Source: Thinopyrum elongatum (lineage: Eukaryota > Streptophyta > Magnoliopsida > Poales > Poaceae). Taken from it: DNA of 64,000 nucleotides. The stretch spans positions 553,262,793 to 553,326,792 of the forward strand of contig CM022303.1 of NCBI GenBank assembly GCA_011799875.1. The letters run 5' to 3'. This document shows positions 57,442 to 64,000 of this stretch, piece by piece (the first letter of the stretch is position 1; each line of letters opens with the position of its first letter). The notes under the pieces were generated by a model. The model made no database searches and had not been told where the DNA came from. It saw nothing but the letters and a program-made list of their open reading frames with translations. The translations under genes and the position numbers were made by a program.

Positions 57442-58124
57442 TCACCACGTGAAGTCTCCCCAGCTCCTGGCGCGCTTCTTATGGGGCTCCTCCTTCTCCA
57501 GCTTTGCACGGCGAAGTCCGTCCTGGGTGAGGGTGATGCGGTTCCATATCTCGTACGCTGTGTACGTGTCCTTTGCCGCATACTTGATGTGCCTCATGGA
57601 CAGGGGCAGAGAGTCCCAGCGCCTGTGTTCTTCATTGGTGATCTTCTTCTTCATGTCGTTGTAGTAGTCGTCGACGAGCATGCCGGCGACGTTTGCAAGG
57701 GAGTCCAACTCCTTGGTGGCCTCGGGCACCTCCATTCCTTCTGGATGTCGACGAAGTTGGCGACCTCCAAATTGACGCGCTCGAGCCTGGTTTTGTCGCC
57801 ACCGATGGAGAAGCCAGCAAACGTGTACCTGGGGTCGGCGAGGAAGTTGTCGAAGACGATGCACCTTTCAGCGGCGCTCAGTTGGAAGAGCAGCACCGGC
57901 TGAGTCTTGTCGACGGAGAGTTGGACGAGGGTGGGTTTCTGCGTCTCATCAGGCTCGTTGGTGTACTCCAGATCAATTCCGACGGTCTTGTGGCGCTGGA
58001 GCCTGAGGTGGTGCTCGTACTTCTCGAGGGAGGTCGCCATCTGCTTCTTGTCGTTGGTGCGGATCACGTGCAACTTCGTGTTGCCATGGGCATGCACCTG
58101 CCTGTACTCGTCGACGAACCCCAT
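57442..58124 (-). pseudogene. 3'-5' exonuclease (DEDDy, RNase D/WRN type), one frameshift
   Basis: On the minus strand from ATG at 58124 (MGFVDEYRQVHAHGNTKLHV) the protein shows the DnaQ-like exonuclease motifs: exo I VGIDLEYT (Asp-x-Glu), exo II FSIGGDKTRLE, and exo III YAAKDTYTAYEIW (Tyr-x3-Asp). It ends RSWGDFTW and TGA at 57442-57444. A single-base change in length near 57725-57738 shifts the frame after DIQKEWR, so the two halves are read in different frames. There are no introns. Such enzymes trim nucleic acid 3' ends; the substrate here is unknown. Because the motifs are kept and only one lesion is seen, it is recently lost or a sequence error. Confidence 0.8.
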
Positions 58125-59347
58125 CACCGGCAGAAGGGCTTGGTGTCTTATGTGGAGATTGATGAGAGGGAGGGATTTGGTTGCAGCGCAATGACGACTT
58201 GTGTTGGTATGGATGAGAAAGCCTTGGCGGGGGTATGAATTTAAGGGCGAGATGTCCGCAATGGATGAACTGCACGACCTCGCTGACGGTGCGGTTGTGC
58301 TGATCGTGGTTGGGTTGCGTCTGTGGACGTGGGTTTGTGGCGATGCAACCGCTCGGATTGGGCAGTTGTCTCTGAATGTGGTTTTTTTAATGTGGTTTTA
58401 TTTTATTTTCATCAGTAATTTTTGTTAACCACCATGTTTTCTCCGGACGCGCATTGTACCATTATATGTGGTAAACATGTTGCCGAACTGCATTGCTTAT
58501 GGTACCGTACTTCTTCTAAAACAATGCAGTACATTGTCGAGAGCCGTGGACTGCATCTGTTGCGTGTACTTGCTGCAGCTCCTGGGACGGGTAGGGGGGC
58601 ACCATCATTTTTTTGTTGTGACACTTATTTGAAGACAGACTTTTTTTTCGGACGCGTTTTCTTAACACGCGCGTTGTTTTTTCGACTTTAACTGTTTTTA
58701 CGAACTATATGTATTTCTTTGTTTGACCGTCCGAACTTCATTTTCCAGCATAGCGAACTGCATCTGGTACGAAGTTCTTTGTTTCGAACTGGTCCGTCTA
58801 ATTTAGTCGGGCCATTTTGGGCCGGCCCGCTTATGCAACCCTTCACACGTGGTCCTCTCCCAGGCGCTCCCACTGCTCTGCTCATAGGAAGAGACCGAAA
58901 AAAATCTCTCCCCTCTCTTCCAGTGCCTCCCGAAACATCTCTTCCTAGTGTAAACCGCCATTGCCCGTGGAACCGCCATCCTCAAGAGCTCCAGATTCCT
59001 GCATTCCGCGCCCCCTCCGCTCCTCTACCCATTCCCGCTTCGCTCCCCCACCCCTTCCCCTCCGCTCCCGCCCCCGCCCCCCACTGCCGCCGTTCATCCC
59101 CTTGGTTGTGGTACGTTTCTCGTGCCCTCGGTCGTGATCGTCCCCCTATCTAGTTTTCTGATTCCCTTAGCGGATGCGTGTTTTGCTCATGTATTATTTT
59201 TTCGTAAGCACGCGATTTGTTCTCGATTTGAAGTCGGTACTCGTGTGTGCTCTGTAGGCAGAGCAAGGTGCATCTAGGGTTTAGTCAGATTTCATTGATT
59301 TTGTTGCTGATATTTTTCACTCCGTCCTTGCGCTCCACGCAAAAGCC
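58125..59347. other. Intergenic region between divergent genes
   Basis: Separates the minus-strand exonuclease from the plus-strand gene. The C/T-rich stretch at 58905-59110 resembles a grass 5' leader. No other gene seen. Confidence 0.45.
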
Positions 59348-62300
59348 ATGTCTTCGCCAAGCAGAGTAGATGGAGGAGTTCAAGATATGTGGACTGCTTG
59401 CTTGGCCTTGTTTATCAAGTTTCCTAATTCATCTTGTAGATTTTTTTTATGTTGTGTTAGTTCTCAGCGTTGCTGGCATTATTGTCATGTGATGTTTTTA
59501 ATTTCTGTTTTTGGTTTTATTGAATCCAGTAGGTGATTTTGTTGGCACTGGTCATGTTGACACTATTCATGATACGCCAATTGGCACTCGTTGTCCTGCA
59601 GATAAGAATCATGGTGGTGAGGCAGGCCATGAAGTGAATTCACCAACTGAATCTTCTCCTATAAGTGTGGCCCCTCCTTTTGGTATGTTGTTTGTTCTTT
59701 TATTTAGTTTTGCCAAATTGGTTGTATCACTCTGTTACTTGTAAATTTCATATGTGTCTTGTGAGTTTTGAACTGCATTGTTCTTATATATACTTGCTAT
59801 TTTTGATGTGCATGCTTTGTTTATTTGGTATGCTGCTTACTTCATGTTGTGCAAACTGTTGTTTCCTTGCTGAAGTTAGTCAGGCATTTTTTGGAAACAA
59901 ACATGTAGTTAGTGTATGCAACACTGCATTTATATGTATATGTGAACTCCACTATATGTATGTGTGAACTGCATTGTTGTTTTATTCAGGTTGTTGTATG
60001 CAGATGGGTGAACTCCATTACATTGATATATGAACTGCATTATTTTTTATTTAGCTTGTGTGTGCAGCACTGCATTTATATGTATAGGTGTACTGCATTT
60101 GTTCCTTTTGTGCACTTCTTAATGACCATAGTTAAACTTCATTTTGATCCAGTGTCTGGTTTTTATGCTGGGGCGCCTAGGTTTGAGGAGGTTACTCAAT
60201 TGATTGACCATTATTTTGTAGAGGGTGACGTTGGTGTGAGCTTTGACCAGAGCCTTAGGCATCCCGTCTTGTCTGAAACACAATCACAATCTGTTGATGG
60301 TACAGAGGAAGTTACGCAGGAGTGGATGGTCCCAGAACAGCTTCGTGCATATGAATTGAAGCAACGCAAGAAAAGGTTGAGGTTTTAAAGTGACTCAAAG
60401 GAGTATGCGGAGAAAGAGAAGCAGAGGAGAGCTACAGATGGTGCCAAGGGTGCCAAATTTGTTAAAGTCAAGCAGCCTGCTTTGCAGAAGAAGAGACTGA
60501 GTTTTGTTGCTGAGGAAGGTGGTACTCCTCGGGGGAGTCCTCATGTTGCTTGCATGAACAAAAACCTTGGTAAGAGAACTGCTGAAGCTGGTGCAGAGGA
60601 TCCTTAGCGGAAGTGACCACATGTCAGTGAAGGGCCCAACTCTGATGATGACGACTTTGTGCTTGCTAATTTTGTGAGGGATGTTCAGACTGGTGGACGA
60701 AAAGATTGTGGTCCATCTAATAGTCAACCCAAGCGGCCCCGTGATGATGGCGACGAAGATGCGGATGCTGACTCTAGTGGGGAGATAGATGTTGTTCCAA
60801 AGGTTTGTTGAAGTGGACTGCATTTGTTTCTTTCATTGTTATTCTATCTGCCTTTTTTTGTCTCTTTTGCGGCAAATCTTCTAATGTGGACTGCATTTTC
60901 CTTTACACAAAGGAAGAATTCTAGAAAGAGCAAGGTAACTGAAGATGATGGCGAGAGATATGATGCTCTATTTAACAAGACCGTACGTTTGTTGCTCCCC
61001 ACTGGGTGCAAAGCTGCTGCTTTATTGAAAGAAGCACACTGTAATTGTGTTCGGGATGCTGGCTTTGGTGCTGTCTTTGACTTGACAGTAAAGAAAAATG
61101 TGTCGTGCATTCTTATGTGCTATCTGATGGGAGTGATTGACTTTGTCACGATGACAATGGACTTTGGGAATGGCAGGGTTCGTCGAATCAATCATGATGC
61201 AGTTTATCACATTTTCGGTTTTCCTATGGGACCTCGCACTGCACCCATGCCTGCTACTAGTGGCCATGATGACTCGTTGTCTGCCCTCAAGGATAAGCTT
61301 GGCTTTGACCATTCACGAAGTATAGGTGTCAATGACTTGGTTCAAAAGCTGGCGGTGTTGGTGGAGGATGATGATCCTGTGACGGTTGATCTTGTTGTCA
61401 AGGTATTCTTCCTGAGACTTTATCAGAATTTGCTGTGCCCCGGGCCTGCAGTTTGTTTGGGCAGGGTTGCTGCCATGGTTGAGAACATGGATTATGCATC
61501 TATGGCGCAGATGGACTTTTGTCAGCTTGTTGTTGATGAGCTGCAGGTAGCTGTGGTGAAGTGGCTGACAGAAGGTAGCAAGCAGAATTGTGCAGAGGGT
61601 TGTGCCATTGTCCCCCTTATTATGTATCTTGATTGCTTGAAGCTTCACAAATTTCCACTTATGCACACGTTGACGCCACGCACGTCATTCCTGACGAACA
61701 AGGACCTGATGAAGTTATACAAGGAGGATATGGTTGTCAAGGGAAAGATTTATCCGGAAACTTACAAATTTGGGAGGCTGCCGGTTAGTGCATCAGAGTT
61801 TTTAAGATCAGAGCTTTTTAAAAAAAATTGCAGTCATTATAAATCTGAACTTTCTAGTATTCACATGTGTACTTCTTTCCCTTTTTATCTTTTTTGTAGT
61901 GGAAGGCGTCAGGCGATATTGTGTACAACTGCCCTGCTGCAGTGCTGTGTCGCAGCTCTGATGCGGGGCCTAGCAGTCATGCTAAGTTCTATGAGCCTAT
62001 CTGTAGCCAGTTTCCTACCTATGATGATGAGCCGCTGCCTACTCGTGATTTCACGGCTCGTCAGATGTTTGATAATAGAAGCTCTTCTGAACAAACATTT
62101 GTTGGCGGCAAAAACACAAGGAGATTGATGAGCTTCTTCTGAAGGTTTTGAAGTTAACTGAGGATTTGCCAACCTCTGGTGACAGGTTGAGGACAGTTGC
62201 TGGATTTTTCCCTGCTGGCCATGGCCCCTGTGAAGAAGATATTGTTGCTACTCACAACTTTGATTGTGTTGTGGTTGAAAGCTTGAAGATTGCAGTGACG

Positions 62301-63850
62301 AATATTCGGTCTCCGTATGCTCAGTTGAAACATTCACAGGAAGAAAAATGCACTCGGTATGAGAAGGATGTTGAGCACATTTTGGATGAAATGAACCGAC
62401 AGGACGCTGGCACCGGCGCTGATAATGTACGTTGTCTGTTTTTGTCCTTTTGAAAAAAAATTGTATTATGTGGACTACTTCTCACTCTTTGTTTTTGTCA
62501 TAGGCTGGAGTGGAATCTGCTGTTGTTCATGCATCTAGGGACGATGGAATTGGTCAGGTATAAGTACTTCTCCCATGCCTGTTCTGCTATGTGCTTCTCT
62601 TCTTGAACTTGTATTTTTTTCTTTCCATTTTATTTTATTTTTTGTGTACCTCGCGATTGTAAAATGTGTACTGCTTGTGCATAGTTGAAGTTTTTTTCCT
62701 TCTTTTGGTCGTTACCATCTTATTTCGTTTTGGTTTGTTCTATGCCCGTAGACTGGAGTTGCTGATTGTGATGTGCACAAGGATTCTTACGACGGCTCTG
62801 AGAAGGATGAGGACTTGGCTGATGCGTCGTCCCCTTCGGATGTTGTAGCTGATAAGATTTAGTGGAATTACTTTTTTTGTTAGTGGGTTGTAATCTAATA
62901 TTTTTTGTTGTTATAAGCTTGACGTACACTGTTCTGTTCACGCATATGCATTTCTTTTACATATGTGAGCTGCATAGTTTTACATGTGTGAGCTTCAGTC
63001 TTTTGACAGTAGTGAACTATTGTTCTTTTACATATGTGGGTTGCAGTCTTTTATATAAGTGAACTGCAGTTATTTTACATATGTGGGCTACAGTATTTTT
63101 ACATAAGTGAACTGCAGTTCTTTTGCATATGTGGGCTGCAGTCTTTGACATAAGTGGACTGCAGTTCTTATGCATATGTGGGCTACAGTCTTTAACATAA
63201 GTGAACTGCAGTTCTTTTGCATATGTGGGCTGCAGTCTTTGACATAAGTGAACTGCATGTTGTTGTGTTAATTCTCCCCTCGCTCATTTGTGTTATTGTG
63301 GCTTTTTAAAACTTTTTACAGCTTGGAGATGAAAACGTAGAAGTTCATCAATCGGTTGGTGTTGTTCGTGTTGATGTGAACCAGGGGGATTGTGCTGTTG
63401 CTGGTGGTGACAGTGTGAATGCTTCTGTATCAGTTGCCGTTGACAGTGCAGAACCTTCTATAGCTCAGGAATCCCACCATGCTGTTGCCCCTAGTCGGCA
63501 CGAAGATGCTGATGTTGACATTGGAAAGCTGGTGGAGAATGTCGTTCCTCCTGATAGTATTGCTGGTTCTCCTGTTTGTCTAGCGTCCAACGATGTTCCT
63601 AATGTCTTCAGAGTGGAGCCTCATGTAGCCGAATTATCTGAGGACGTTGCGGTTGACCGGACTGTTGAAAATCCAGACAACGCTCATGTTGCTACAGTAG
63701 GGCAGTCCAGTGAGGCTGTGGTGGTTTCGTCGCGAACCTAGCTGAGAAAATGTTTTGGTTAGCTCTGAAGAGCAACAGCATGAAGACTCTAACATTGAAG
63801 GCAAGTGATTTGTTTCGAACAGTGAATTTGAAGTTTTTCTCATTCATTTT
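59348..63850 (+). pseudogene. Multi-exon decaying gene, probably of the Ulp1/Mutator-associated (plant mobile/DUF1985-like) type, 3' end beyond window
   Basis: Probable exons: about 59348-59390 (MSSPSRVDGGVQD), 59534-59681, 60151-60806, 60912-61783, 61900-62426, 62504-62557, 62752-62855 and 63328-63808. The intron at 61784-61899 has GT...TTTTTGTAG ends. The main exon encodes RYDALFNKTVRLLLPTGCKA, DAGFGAVFDLTVKKNVSCIL, HDAVYHIFGFPMG, AEGCAIVPLIMYLDCLKLHK: the pattern of the N-terminal region found in plant Ulp1-like proteins carried by Mutator-like elements. A KR-rich region (SQPKRPRDDGDEDADADSSG) and acidic tails suggest a nuclear protein. In-frame stops (60386 TAA, 60606 TAG, 60615 TGA), a frameshift near 62112, and a stop and frameshift near 63740 make it a pseudogene. 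A protease part may lie past 64000. Confidence 0.6.
62945..63260 (+). repeat. Intronic tandem repeat, about 57-bp unit
   Basis: Five to six units of the form CATATGTGGGCTGCAGTCTT then CATAAGTGAACTGCAGTTCTT. It lies in the intron before the last exon. The units near 63100-63250 are closest to each other. Confidence 0.85.
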
Positions 63851-64000
63851 TTAATTACGATGGTAGCTACATCAGATGTTTAATGATAAGTGAACTTCTT
63901 ATTTGTTGGTGATTTTCAAAATAGTTGCTAGCTAGCACATTTCCTTATCTTACAATTGAACTTCATATTTTAGATAGGTGAACTTCATCTTATTTGTTCC
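63851..64000 (+). other. Intron start of the decaying gene to window end
   Basis: AT-rich, with GTGAACTTC words as in the other introns. The gene continues beyond the window. Confidence 0.45.

Overview
This window is a repeat-dominated stretch of a large grass genome, almost certainly a Triticeae plant (wheat, barley, Aegilops or rye group). The evidence is the elements themselves: an Angela/BARE-type Ty1/copia element, Athila-type Ty3/gypsy elements with TGATACGTC-starting LTRs, two Tat-type Ty3/gypsy elements with antisense extra ORFs, and a Stowaway-like MITE. I see no intact host gene. Nearly every coding region carries stops or frameshifts. Family names are from recognition of sequence character, not from a search.

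Left part (1-19466). Bases 1-18100 are an Angela-like copia element on the + strand; its 5' LTR is cut by the window start. An Athila-like gypsy element (981-11535) sits in its leader with a perfect 5-bp target duplication (ATACG). Inside the RNase H region of that Athila-like pol lies about 291 bp of mitochondrial cox1 in reverse orientation (5744-6034), a nuclear mitochondrial insertion. The Angela element itself interrupts a Sabrina-like LTR (18101-18623, minus), which interrupts a minus-strand Tat-type gypsy fragment (18624-19466). That is a nest at least five levels deep.

Middle part (20767-53727). A minus-strand Tat-type gypsy element B, with 5-bp target duplication CCGGC, is about 13.7 kb without its passengers. 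It carries minus-strand gag, protease, RT, RNase H and integrase. On the opposite strand, near its 3' LTR, is an intron-containing ORF with a Transposase_28-like start, a nuclear-localisation-like cluster and a coiled coil. Two younger elements sit inside B. Element C (22608-31123, minus, Tat type) carries its own antisense ORF with an AT-hook, a B3-like DNA-binding domain and a TATA box. Element D (42215-52978, TSD TGTAT) has 4.0-kb LTRs around 2.8 kb of non-coding interior and so cannot encode its own movement.

Right part (53728-64000, joined across element B to 19467-20766). This older locus carries a MITE, a thymidine-kinase P-loop exon fragment, a frameshifted 3'-5' exonuclease gene (minus) and a multi-exon decaying gene (plus) of the kind seen with Ulp1/Mutator-like elements. 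Both sides share a recurring word, roughly AAGTGAACYGC. I read this as an old DNA transposon that captured gene pieces, or as decayed gene space; the window does not settle which.

By-eye LTR differences agree with the nesting order: Angela about 8-9%, Athila-like and B about 7%, C about 5.5%, D about 2.5%. The features most worth a second look are the two antisense modules, the internal U3-like promoter of the Athila-like element, the cox1 insertion, and amber stops that demonstrably replaced CAG.
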